NCBI GenBank assembly: GCA_022616615.1
Contig: JAKEER010000185.1
Span: forward strand, 1-33,232
Direction of reading: 5' to 3'
DNA: 33,232 bases
DNA from: Acidobacteriota bacterium
Lineage (GTDB): Bacteria > Acidobacteriota > Terriglobia > Versatilivoradales > Versatilivoraceae
Shown: piece by piece, positions 23,389-32,916 of the stretch
How positions within the stretch are numbered: position 1 is the first letter of the stretch
Layout: each line of letters starts with the position of its first letter
The notes under the pieces: generated by a model
What the model was told of the DNA's origin: nothing
The model's database searches: none
Seen by the model: the letters and a program-made list of their open reading frames with translations, nothing else
Program-made: the position numbers and the translations under genes

Positions 23389-24390
23389 ATGGACTACTTG
23401 CTCGTCACCTGCCTTGCACTTGCAGTGCTGCTCGCCATTAACCTGCTGACTTCACTGTTTACAGCCGCCTTGTGGCTTTGCCTTTCAAGGCGAGCAAGCA
23501 GGTGGCCGGCTGCCGTGCGCACCAAGGTGCTGTTCATGCTGCGTCTTTTGCCCGCGGCGGCTGCGTTGGTGAGTGTTGCTGTCTTTTTTATCCCCTCTTA
23601 CGTTCTGTACGAACCCAACCCCGCAGACGAGGTTGTTGGGCCAAAGCTCTTGATCATTGCCTCAGTCTCGGCCATTGGCATTGCTATGGCGGCCTGGAAA
23701 GGGTTTGCCTCCGCACGTGCCACGAGGCACCTTGCTGCTGATTGGATTCGGCATGCCGAGCCTATCGCCATTGCGGGCAGAGGCATGCGTGCCTTCTGCC
23801 TGCGCCACCCTTTTCCGCTCATGGCGATTGTGGGTGTCTTCCGTCCGCGGTTATTTGTCTCCCAGTGTGTTATTGAATCGCTCGGTCCGAAAGAACTCCT
23901 AGCTGCACTGGAACACGAAGCCGGCCACCTGGCTGCGCGCGATAACCTGAAGCGCGTTTTCATGCGCGCCTGCCGGGACTTGCTGCCGATATTGCCGTGG
24001 GGTCGGTCGCTTGACCGTGCTTGGGGAAGAGCGGCCGAAGCAGCGGCAGACGAATATGCTGCACGGAAAGGTGGGCCAGCTGCACTCGATCTGGCCTCGA
24101 CACTTGTCAAAGTCGCTCGCATGGTGCCGGACGGCGTGAGACCTACCATGCCTGCCGGTGCATTGCTGATGGGTGAAGATGTTGACGGGATATCGTGGCG
24201 GGTGCTTCGCCTGACGCAAATGGCCGAGCAGGGCCAGGCTTTCGATAAGCACGTCGATTTGATTTTCAGTGCCGCCACCTGGGGCTCCCTCTTCTTCCTT
24301 CTCATCACCGTAGCCTACGCTGCAGTCAATCCGCATTTGCTGAAAAGGCTCCACGCTGCAATGGAGCAAGTCTTCCCACTACTAAGCTAG
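23389..24390 (+). CDS. M56-family membrane zinc metallopeptidase (BlaR1-like, no penicillin sensor)
   Basis: The 333-residue protein has membrane helices near 5-30, 48-72, 86-105 and 290-312, with the cytosolic zinc-protease motif H176-EAG-H180 and the downstream glutamates of AEAAADEYAA (E217, E222). In BlaR1/MecR1 this domain triggers destruction of the BlaI/MecI repressor. The C-terminal extracytoplasmic transpeptidase-like sensor of BlaR1 is absent, so the signal must be something other than beta-lactam binding through that domain. Tightly linked to the repressor gene and followed by an RND metal pump with the same operator, so metal stress is a reasonable inferred signal. Intact. Confidence 0.85.
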   Translation: MDYLLVTCLALAVLLAINLLTSLFTAALWLCLSRRASRWPAAVRTKVLFMLRLLPAAAALVSVAVFFIPSYVLYEPNPADEVVGPKLLIIASVSAIGIAMAAWKGFASARATRHLAADWIRHAEPIAIAGRGMRAFCLRHPFPLMAIVGVFRPRLFVSQCVIESLGPKELLAALEHEAGHLAARDNLKRVFMRACRDLLPILPWGRSLDRAWGRAAEAAADEYAARKGGPAALDLASTLVKVARMVPDGVRPTMPAGALLMGEDVDGISWRVLRLTQMAEQGQAFDKHVDLIFSAATWGSLFFLLITVAYAAVNPHLLKRLHAAMEQVFPLLS

Positions 24391-24443
24391 GCAAGATCGA
24401 TGGCTGTCCAACTTCTTGTCGCGGGTGATTTTTGGTTCATAAA

Positions 24444-24460
24444 TACTATCGCTGATAGTA
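24444..24460. promoter_or_regulatory. BlaI-type operator 2, before the efflux operon
   Basis: TACTATCGCTGATAGTA is a perfect dyad (7-bp arms, 3-bp centre), 21 bp before the adaptor gene. It shares TACTA-N7-TAGTA with operator 1, while the seven inner bases differ. This links the pump to the BlaI-type repressor 1.5 kb upstream. Confidence 0.75.
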
Positions 24461-24481
24461 CGCCAGTCCGGGAGGTCGTGA

Positions 24482-25706
24482 TTGCGACACGGAACTTTCA
24501 GTCAGGTGCTGTTGATTGGTCTTTTGAGTTTGCCGATGGCAGGCTGCGAGTCTGAAGCTGAGCGCCAACGCGAGGCCAGTCGCAGCGTGACCGCCAAAAC
24601 GGTCCTGTCAGCGGATGGCTTTATCCATCTCACGCCAGAACAGGTGCAAGCCAACGGGATACAGATGGTCCCGGTCATCGAGCAGCAGATAGCCCAGGCT
24701 CTCTCCGCTATTGGGCGCGTGACGGCTCGAGCGGGTGGCGAGTCCGAGGTGTTTTCTCCTTTTGCCGGCCGGCTGATTGCCGATCCGGTCAGACTGCCAC
24801 GGATCGGGACTAGGGTGAGAAAAGACCAGGTACTGGCGGAAGTGGAGCAACTGGTCACAGCTTCCGACCAAGTGCAGTTTGCCGCGACGGCCGCGCAGCT
24901 TCAGTCTGGATCAGGCAAAGCAAGAGGTCCAGCTTCGCCAGACTGAGCTCGAACGTGCCAAACAACTCTATGAAGGAGGAGCGATTCCTCTCAAGCAGCT
25001 ACAGACAGCAGAGTTCCAACTCAAGCAGGCCCAAGCGCAGCTTGAAGGAGCCACGCGAGCGAGGCTGCAGTACGAGGGGATCCTATCGCAGCAGAATGGC
25101 GGCCCGCGACGAGCGGCCATCCGTGCCCCGATTTCAGGAACCGTGGTGGCTGCGGATCTGACCGCTGGTCAGCAGATCGACGTGGCCAAGAGCTTATTGA
25201 CCATTGTGGATATGGCCACGGTTTGGGTGGAGGTGGGCTTGCACGAGAGCGACCTTCTCTCAGTGCGCCGTGCGCAGCAGGTCGAGTTCACGACGCCCGC
25301 CAATCCAGCAAAGACATACATTGGGAAACTCGTCACCATCGGGGACGTGGTTGATCCGGCCAATCGCACGCTCAAGGTGATCTTTGCTACCAGCAACCCA
25401 GACAGCAGCCTCAAGATCGGGATGACGGCCGACGTGCGGATTCCGACCGGCCCGAGCGAGAAGGCACTGCTCATCCCTGACTCGGCGCTGTTCTCCACTG
25501 AGGGACAGTCGACGGTGTTCGTAGAGACAGCGCCGGGCGTTTTCCAACAGCGTGCGATTTCTACTGGCGAGCGGCGAGGCCAGAGCATTGTGGTCAGCTC
25601 GGGCCTTAAGGCGGGTGAAAAGGTCGTGGCAACCGGTGCGGGATTGCTACGCAGCGAGACGCTCAGAGGCCAGATTCCAACTGAACTCGAAGGTGAGAAA
25701 AGGTAA
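24482..25706 (+). pseudogene. RND efflux membrane-fusion adaptor (CzcB/CusB-like), frameshifted
   Basis: A lipoprotein adaptor. TTG 24482 is favoured as start because GGAGG ends six bases before it and the signal LLIGLLSLPMAGC with lipobox Cys22 follows. The first frame runs to VQFAATAAQLQ and then stops. The correct continuation, LDQAKQEVQLRQTELERAKQ and onwards to the end at 25706, is in the next frame. One extra T at about 24905 (CAGTCTGGAT in place of CAGCTGGAT) explains the break, in the coiled-coil hairpin. Later parts are the usual lipoyl-like (RAAIRAPISGTVVAADLTAG), beta-barrel and membrane-proximal domains. The stop overlaps the pump start (TAATG). Confidence 0.85.
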
Positions 25707-28700
25707 TGCTGAACCGTGTCATCCTCTGGTCGCTGCACAACCGGCTGGTCATGCTGGCGCTCGGGATACTGCTGATGATTCTTGGAATACGGGCCGCACG
25801 CCAGGCCCCGCTGGATGTCTTTCCAGATTTTGCGCCGCCGCAAGTCATCATTCAAACAGAGGCTCCAGGCCTTTCGGCCGAGGAGGTTGAACCCCTGGTT
25901 TCCCAACCGATTGAAATGGTCCTGAACGGCACGAGCGGTCTGGAGACGATCCGCTCTTCGTCGGCGGCGGGTCTCTCCGTGGTGACTTGTGTCTTCGAAG
26001 CGGGAACCGACATCTTTCGCGCCCGCCAAATGGTCAGCGAGAAACTGCAACTCGCCCGCTCCCGGCTGCCGCCCGGCGCCAATGAGCCGCAGATGATGCC
26101 TATTAGTCCACCCGTGGGAACCTTGTTGCGCATCAGTCTGACTGCGGAAAAAAACGTGGATGATGGACTTGCGGACACTGGCCGATTGGACCCTGCGGCC
26201 GCGCTTGCTGGCCGTGCCGGGCGTGTCGCAAGTCACCATTTTTGGCGGTGAACAAAAGCAGTACCAGGTGATCGCCGATCCGGCAAAACTCAAAGACTAC
26301 GGCGTGACGCTCGGGGAAGTCATGAGCGCCGCGCAACGGGCGAATCAAAACGCCGGCGCCGGGTTTCTGGATACAGCCGGCCAGACCATGGTCATTCAAG
26401 GGGAAGGTCGAGTCCGATCGTTGTCAGATCTCGAGAATGCGGTGGTTTCGGTGAAGGGGAATCTTCCTATCCATATCAAGCAGGTTGCCGTGGTGCGCTT
26501 CGGCCCTGGCTACAAAGTCGGCGATGCTTCAACTTGCGGAAAGCCGAGCGTGATCCTCATTGTGCTCAAGCAGCCCTCGGCCAACACTCTGACAACCACC
26601 CGAGACGTGGAAGCTGCGTTGGATGGACTTCGCCAGTCCTTGCCGCCTGACGTCGTGCTTGACAGGCAGATTTTCCGGCAAGCAAGTTTCATCGAGCAGG
26701 CCATCTCCAACATCAATTGGGCCATGCTGCAAGGCGGGCTATTGGTCGTGTTGGTGCTGGTGTTCTTCCTCTTCAGCTGGCGCACCGGGCTCATCAGCTT
26801 GACAGCCATTCCGCTCTCCTTGCTGGCAGCCATTGTCGTCCTGCGCTGGCTGGGCGGCACCATCAATACTATGACGCTGGGCGGATTGGCGCTCGCCATC
26901 GGGGAGGTCGTGGACGATGCCATTGTTGACGTTGAAAACGTTTACCGCCGGTTGCGCGAGAACGCTCTGAAAGGGCATCCGGAGTCAGCACTTTCTGTCA
27001 TCTATCGCGCCTCCAGCGAAGTGCGTGGCTCAGTGGTCTACGCGACTTTGATCGTCACGCTGGTCTTTCTGCCAATCCTGTCGCTGTCAGGCTTGGCCGG
27101 ACGCATCTTCACGCCGTTGGCCTACGCCTATATCCTGGCGATGCTGGCCTCTCTGGTGGTGGCGCTCACTCTCACCCCGGCGCTCTGTTACTTCTTGCTG
27201 CCTCAGGCCGTAGAGAAGCCGGAAGAAACCTTTACAGTGCGTCTCCTAAAACGCGGTTATGACCGGGTGATTCATCCAATCCTCGATCATCCCCGTACGG
27301 TGATGCTGGTGTCAGTGTCTCTACTCGCATTGGCCCTGGCGACGGTGCCCTTCATCGGAGGCGAGTTCCTGCCGGAATTCAATGAAGGCAATCTGATCAT
27401 ACACATGATCGGCGCACCGGGCACCTCGCTGGAGGAATCCTTGCGGACTGGGGCGATCGCCCAACAGCGACTGACAGGGGTGCCGGAGGTGCTAAGAGTG
27501 GCCCAACAGGCGGGTCGAGCGGAGCTTGGCGAAGACACCTTCGGGACAAACTTCAACGAACTGCACGTGAACTTGAAAGAGAGTGGCCGACGGCGCGATG
27601 AGGTGGTCGCCGACGTGCGCCGCAGGTTGGAAGACATTCACGGCTTTGCCTTCAGCATCAAGCAGTTCATCTCCGAACGCATCGAAGAAGTTCTTTCCGG
27701 TACCACGGCCACCATCGTGGTCAAGCTCTTCGGTCCGGACCTGGAGGTCCTGCAGCAAAAGGGAAAGGAGATTCAGACGGCTGTGGCGGACGTGCCGAGC
27801 GTGGCCGACCTGAACCTCGAACAGCAAACTGGTGTTCCCAAAGTGCTGGTTCGATTCAACCGGGAGGCCCTGGCTCTCTATGGCCTCAATAGCGCAGACC
27901 TGGCCGAGAGAATTCGAGCGGCATTTTTCGGCACGAAAGTCTCGGATGTCTTCGAGCAGCAGAGGTCATTCCCGATCGTGGTGCGTTATCCGCCCGCGGT
28001 AGCTAAAGACCTGCAGACAATGCGGCAGACGCTAGTGGATACCCCGACAGGTGCCAAGGTTCCTCTGGGTGCACTCGCGGAAATCCAGATCGTTAACGGG
28101 CCGGACACGATCAACCGTGAGAATGCCCAGCGGCGCACGGTGGTCTCTTGCAATGTCAGCAGTGGCAGCCTGAGCGCTATCGTCGTAGCCATCAAGCAAC
28201 GAATCGGCGAAAGGGTTCGCCTGCCCGTGGGCTACTACTTGGAATACGGTGGCGCTTACCAGGCCCAATCCGAGGCGCTGCGCCAAATCCTATGGCTGAG
28301 TGGCGCGGCTGCTCTGGGAATCTTCCTGTTGCTGTTTCTGGCGTTCCGCTCCATCAGGCAGGCCCTGCTGGTGATGGCGAACCTGCCTCTGGCATTGATT
28401 GGCGGCATCGCAGCTGTGTTCATAGCCAGTGACGGAGAGGCGTCCGTGGCCTCTCTGGTCGGTTTCATCACGCTCTTTGGCATCGCCACACGCAACGGGA
28501 TCATGCTCATCACGCACTACAACCACCTGATGAAGGAAGAAGGCATGATGTTTGGCCGCGAGCTGGCAGCTCGCGGAGCCATGGAACGCCTTTCCCCCAT
28601 CCTGATGACGGCTCTGACCGCCGGCTTGGGCTTGCTACCGTTGGCGTTAAGCGCCGGCAAGCCAGGACGCGAGCTGGAACAGCCCATGGCGGTTGTGATT

Positions 28701-28805
28701 TTAGGTGGGCTCTTTACTTCAACCCTTCTCAACATGGTGGTCTTGCCGGCTCTCTACCTGAAGTATGGACGGCCTGTCTCGACTGAAGACGCTGTTGTCT
28801 TATAG
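25706..28805 (+). pseudogene. Heavy-metal RND efflux pump (CzcA/CusA-like), one frameshift in an A7 run
   Basis: Proton-driven inner-membrane pump of a CzcCBA-type tripartite complex. The gene is complete apart from a run of seven A's at 26148-26154: six A's would join LLRISLTAEK to MMDLRTLADWTLRPRLLAVP in one frame of about 1,030 residues. Signatures are APLDVFPDFAPPQVIIQTEA, GLSAEEVEPLVSQPIE, and the TM4 motif AIGEVVDDAIVDVENVYRRL with the proton-relay acidic residues. The AIGxxVDDAIxxxEN form is unlike the DFGxxxDGA signature of the classical Zn/Co/Cd pumps, so the substrate is uncertain. An A7 run is prone to both sequencing error and polymerase slippage, so some full-length product is possible. 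Confidence 0.88.
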
Positions 28806-28845
28806 CTTGAACGCCGAAAGAGAACCCCCATTCAGGAAATACAAC

Positions 28846-29668
28846 ATGATTAGACAGGTACTTGTCTTCGCACTCGTTTGGCTAAGTTCCGAACTTCCCC
28901 TGCGAGCTCAAGCCGCCGCGCAGACTGGCAGCGCAATCAACGATGGACGAGACAGTCAGGAACGCCAGATAGGCGGCTCAGAATCATTGGTGGCTCTGGC
29001 TGTCAGCGACACTGACGGAATCACGATCGAGGAGCTCGTTAACTTAACTCTTTCGCAAAACAAACAGCTGGAGGTGGTGCGAGCGCAGCTCCGCCAAGCC
29101 GAGGCGCGCATGACCCAGGCTCGGCTGAGACCTAATCCGTCCTTGGACGTGGAGCATGGCTCGGACGTTTTCTTTGCCAATGAAGGTGAACGCGGTTATA
29201 ACGTCGCACTCTCGCAGCCTTTCGAGCTCGGCGGCAAACGAGCCAAACGCATTCAGGTCGCCACAGCCTACGGTGAGATGATCAAAGCGCAAATTGCCGA
29301 TGTCGAGAGGCAATTCGCCACACGGGTGCGCCTGCTCTTTGGAGAAGCCCTCGGAGCCGCTGCTCAGTTGGATCAGCTCGAACAAGTCGCCAAGCTGAAT
29401 CAGGAGATGGTGCGCATCATGAAGGTGCGGCTGGACTCCGGCGACGCTGCCCGGCTCGATCAGCATCTGCTCCTAGCCACGACTAATCAATTGGAAGCTC
29501 AGCGGCTTCAGGTACAAAGTCAACTGGCTGGACTTGTCCTGGAGATCAAGACACTGGCAGGACTTCCTCCTGAAGATCGCTTCGTCCTCAAGAGAGCTCT
29601 ACTCCCTCAAGAAATCGGCACCTCTCAAGAAGCTGCGGTGGCCATGGCGCTCGAATCCCGCCCGGATT
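28846..29668 (+). pseudogene. Outer-membrane efflux factor (CzcC/TolC-like), 3'-truncated
   Basis: Signal peptide MIRQVLVFALVWLSSELPLRA, then the OEP fold: ITIEELVNLTLSQNKQLEVV, RQAEARMTQARLRPNPSLDV, LSQPFELGGKRAKRIQVATA (the family hallmark) and the second helical hairpin. Similarity stops at ALESRPD near 29668; the next residues belong to the antisense of a truncated hsdM gene. Roughly the last third of a typical 400-residue CzcC is missing, so the channel cannot form. AGGAAA about ten bases before ATG 28846 is the ribosome binding site. Third gene of the BlaI-linked pump operon. Confidence 0.85.
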
Positions 29669-30830
29669 GGCGACGATGGCTTCCAACCAATCGTTCTCGA
29701 TGATCCAGCGGCGGATTTCACTTTCGCCGCCGCCAGCGTCGCCGGTAAAGAGAGGCGAGCCATTAAAGACGATGGCGAGCCGGCTGCCACCGTCTTGCGG
29801 GGCGCGCATCTTGGCCAGCATGTGCTGGAGGAACAGGAGTGCCCCGTCGTTCACCCGGGTGTGCCGGCGCCGAAACGTCCGCTGTAGCCGAGCGTGTCGC
29901 GCTCTTGTTCGATGTACCGTTGCTGCTGCTTCCACTCCACGCCGAAAGGTGGATTTGCGAGCATATAATCGAAGGCCAACTTTTTTCCATCGGCGCGATC
30001 AAAGCCGTCCTTGGTAAACGTATCGCCGAGGATGATGTTGTCAGCGTCCTCGCCCTTGATCAACATGTCCGACTTGCAAACGGCCCAGGCTTCGTCATTC
30101 CAGTCCTGGCCAAAGAGCTTGGGCTGCGCGTCGGCGTTGAGCTCTCGGATGTACTTCTCTGAGACAGACAACATTCCCCCAGTGCCACAGGCGGGGTCGT
30201 AGATGGTTTTCACAACATGGCTGCGAGCAAGGTCTTTCTCGGGTGAGAGGAGGAGATTCACCATGAGCTTGATGACCTCGCGAGGGGTGAAATGCTCCCC
30301 GGCCTCCTCGTTCGATTGCTCTGCACCGATCCGGATCAGTTCCTCGAAGGCATAACCCATTTTTGCACGTTGTACACGCGAGCTGGAGACAGATTCGGCG
30401 GCGAAGCGCTTGATGACGAGGTAGAGCAGATCCTTCTCAGCATCCTGGCTACTTGCGTGCCGAAGTCAAACCGTTCCATGATGGCTCGGACGTTGGGCGA
30501 GAAAGCGTTGATATAGCTGTTGAGGTTTGGCGCCAGTTGGTTGGGGTCGTCGAGCAGCCGCGGTAGGTCGAGCTTGGAGAGGTTGTAGAACGCGCGACCG
30601 GTAATTGAGCATAGCTTGTGGCGAATTATGTTTTCGGGTTTCGCTTTGATGGCGGCGTGTTCCTTGAGCACCTGCGCCTTCGTTGGCGCGAGGATGCAAT
30701 CGAAACGGCGCAAGACGGTAAGCGGTAGGATGACCTTCCGGTATTCGTTCCGCTTATACGGTCCACGAAACAGGTTGCAAATACCCCAGATAAAGTTTGC
30801 GAGTTGGGAATGAGTTTCAGGGGTAATGAG
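29669..30830 (-). pseudogene. Type I restriction-modification methyltransferase subunit (HsdM), decayed
   Basis: Minus-strand frames together give an HsdM: FIWGICNLFRGPYKRNEYRK, LRRFDCILAPTKAQVL, FYNLSKLDLPRLLDDPNQLA, NSYINAFSPNVRAIMERFDF; then after a shift near 30440 (apparently a 4-bp loss) EKDLLYLVIKRFAAES and MGYAFEELIRIGAEQSNEEA, GEHFTPREVIKLMV, TIYDPACGTGGMLSVSEKYI (SAM site) and [13 protein letters not shown] (NPPF catalytic motif). After a one-base loss at 29854-29859 it reads [16 protein letters not shown] and [10 protein letters not shown]. It ends abruptly at the junction with the efflux gene. A TAG precedes the N-terminus at 30833. No hsdS or hsdR is present. Confidence 0.85.
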
Positions 30831-31571
30831 CTAGATGGCTATTGCACCGTTGAGTGCCCTCTCGTGGGCATCGACGCAGCAGGTTATGCGGGAAGATGTA
30901 CCGTGGAGTTGTCTATTTTGATTCAGTGGAGTGAGCGCGAACCCGCGCAGAGTCCTGCAAACCATAGTGAACTTTGAAGTGCGTGTCAATCGTGAGCTCG
31001 ATGTCGGCGAAGAGTTTGGCATCGTCAACCCGCTTGGGCGTTACAATGCTTACAGAGAAACCAAATGTTGGCTGAATGCTGAGGATCGCGATGTGACGCT
31101 TGGCGACCTGGTGCGCACCAGCCTTTGCAGGTTCCTCAAATCGGTGTTGGGCTTTCGACAGTTTTCACGTGCGCGGACTTCAAGCGGTTTCGGGCGAATA
31201 GACCCTGGTCAGCAAGGCCCGGAATCTGAAGCGGATGTTCGCCCTCCAACAACAGAAACTGCGACCCCAAACCCCTTCAAGGTGGTTCCAGTTCAGGCAG
31301 GCCGTATTGAAGCAGTCTGGCAGAAACGTCCATCGTCGGCATGATGTTGGGTCCCTTTTGATTCGGTGGTCAAAATCTGCCGCCTCATTCGCAGCTGCCG
31401 TGCTTAAGTCCGACAGGGTGCTAGAGCCGCGGAAGTGTATCGTCAAGAGGGTTCTCCATGTTCTGAGACTACAATCTGTAGTTGAAACTGGCGCCACATC
31501 GGAACTCGCACATGAGCAATTTCGTCTTCGGTTGGGGGTGACAGTCAGCGTAGAATGAGAGGAATGCGGTA
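30831..31571. other. Unassigned region, probably gene debris
   Basis: No intact gene is recognised. A plus-strand stretch (about 30950-31130) reads protein-like: VNFEVRVNRELDVGEEFGIV, NPLGRYNAYRETKCWLNAED. Another at about 31205-31300 (SKARNLKRMFALQQQKL) is faintly like a transposase C-terminus. Neither has a convincing start or family, so I assign no function. Confidence 0.4.
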
Positions 31572-31820
31572 ATGGAGCCCTCTATGATTCAGTGGAGAGA
31601 TTACCTGGCAAGTAATCCAGCAGTGTGCGGCGGCCAGCTTTGTGCCACGGGAACCCGCGTCATGGTGACGAATATCCTGGACAGCCTGGCCGAACGGGCA
31701 ACCCGTGAGGAAATCCTGAGGAGCTATCCTTCTTTGCAGCCCGAGCATATTGACGCTGCAATTGCTTATGCAGCCGAACTGGCTCATGAAGAGATATTGC
31801 ATCCGTTGCGTAGCCAGTGA
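31572..31820 (+). CDS. DUF433-family antitoxin
   Basis: The 82-residue protein shows the DUF433 pattern: a short N-terminal strand-helix, CGGQLCATGTRVMVTNILD (in relatives: GKPVIRGTRIPV...ILD) and EEILRSYPSLQPEHIDAAIA, an HTH-like helical pair. DUF433 proteins are VapB-like antitoxins paired with DUF5615 PIN-like toxins, and exactly such a gene follows with a four-base overlap. It probably binds its own promoter and neutralises the partner. Start ATG 31572 has GAGAGGA about 13 bases upstream; ATG 31584 is an alternative. Confidence 0.85.
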   Translation: MEPSMIQWRDYLASNPAVCGGQLCATGTRVMVTNILDSLAERATREEILRSYPSLQPEHIDAAIAYAAELAHEEILHPLRSQ

Positions 31821-32167
31821 AAGTCAAGGTCGACGAAAACCTGCCAATTGAAGTCGTCCATGCCCTACACTCTCAAGGTCATGAGGCCGATGGCGTCTAC
31901 GACGAAGGACTGGCCGGAAGTGCGGATTCATTTGTTTTGGAGCGAGCGCGCGCCGAGAGCCGTATTTTGTTGACCCTCGACAAGGGTGTCGGAAAGGTTG
32001 TGGCCTACCCTCCAGACCAATATCCTGGCATTGTCCTTTTTCGACCGCCCAGAAGCGGTAGGGGAGCAGTCCTTGCCTTCTTCGTGCGCCATCTTCCGGC
32101 GCTGCTCAGCCTCGGCCTAGCGAAGCGTCTGACCGTAGTTTCCGAGACTGGTATTCGCCAGCGCTGA
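31817..32167 (+). CDS. DUF5615 PIN-like toxin
   Basis: The 116-residue PIN-like ribonuclease-fold protein has acidic residues in KVKVDENLPIEVVHAL (D6, E7), the GHEADGVYDEGL block, and ILLTLDKGVGKVVAYPPDQY with the conserved TxDxxF/G-type acidic site and PGIVLFRPPRSG. Family members are predicted RNases and toxins of DUF433-DUF5615 modules. The GTG start overlaps the antitoxin stop (GTGA), giving strict coupling. Catalytic acids look conserved, so the module is probably intact. The RNA target is unknown. Confidence 0.85.
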   Translation: MKVKVDENLPIEVVHALHSQGHEADGVYDEGLAGSADSFVLERARAESRILLTLDKGVGKVVAYPPDQYPGIVLFRPPRSGRGAVLAFFVRHLPALLSLGLAKRLTVVSETGIRQR

Positions 32168-32373
32168 CCCGCTTGCCTGCTCTCGATCCGACTATGGAGG
32201 TCTATCTGAACGATGTTCAACGTTCAGCTTTCCGGCCTACGGAAGGAGTACAGGCACTTCAACTTCACAAGGATGTGAATTAGCGCTCCTTAAGAGTTTA
32301 GGTGATTTTGTATCTTGCCGCTTTTCCAGACCGGGCGAAGCGCGCGATTCTAGGCCAACATCCACGGCCATGC

Positions 32374-32859
32374 TCACCCCCGGATTTTCCCGGAATTCTT
32401 GGCGCTCATGAATTTCTCATAGTAGGTGCTGATGTCGCCCTTGGAGTACTGCACACCCAGCACGGTAAAGTCTTTTAGAGCAGACTTTACGACATACACC
32501 ATGCGGTTGTTGCTGTTGGAATCAGGAGGCCTCAGGTAGAACCCATCGTCGGCCAGAAACTGCGTGGAGTTGGGGACGATCCCCTCAATTGTCTCCATGT
32601 CATAGAAGGTCAGCCGGACCCAAAGGCCGTCGATCCTGGGCTGGCTGTCAAAAACCTTGATCTCGCTGTACTCTTTGTTTCCGGAAAACCTCTTCACGAA
32701 GAAGAGCGCCTTCATTTCACTTTTCGGAATGACCAGTGTTTGCTCGGTCAAGGAAGTGACAATGATGTTCGATTCCCCCGAGAACTCCGGTATGGACTCT
32801 ATGTATCCCTTGATGATCTGGCCATTCCTTTTTCTGGCAATCACTTTGCGCCGATCCAT
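32374..32859 (-). CDS. Uncharacterised 161-residue protein
   Basis: A compact, mixed alpha/beta cytosolic protein without signal peptide or membrane segment. It contains KVIARKRNGQIIKGYIESIP, VIPKSEMKALFFVKRFSGNK, GLWVRLTFYDMETIEGIVPN and NNRMVYVVKSALKDFTVLGV. The two G-x-(I/V)-x-(S/P) barrel-like halves suggest a small beta-barrel domain reminiscent of PilZ-neighbouring proteins in Acidobacteriota (possibly DUF6982, from recall). ATG 32859 has GGAGG five bases upstream. It lies 57 bp after the decayed asparaginase gene, reading the same way. Function unknown. Confidence 0.7.
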   Translation of the reverse strand: MDRRKVIARKRNGQIIKGYIESIPEFSGESNIIVTSLTEQTLVIPKSEMKALFFVKRFSGNKEYSEIKVFDSQPRIDGLWVRLTFYDMETIEGIVPNSTQFLADDGFYLRPPDSNSNNRMVYVVKSALKDFTVLGVQYSKGDISTYYEKFMSAKNSGKIRG

Positions 32860-32916
32860 AAACCTCCAAGATGCCTTTCAGGGCAGTGCCGGTCAGTCTA
32901 TCCCTCTTTCCAGCAG

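Noticed and set aside
23389-24390. M56 protein as a beta-lactam sensor BlaR1
   Set aside because: No C-terminal transpeptidase-like sensor domain (no SxxK/KTG set) and no beta-lactamase gene nearby.
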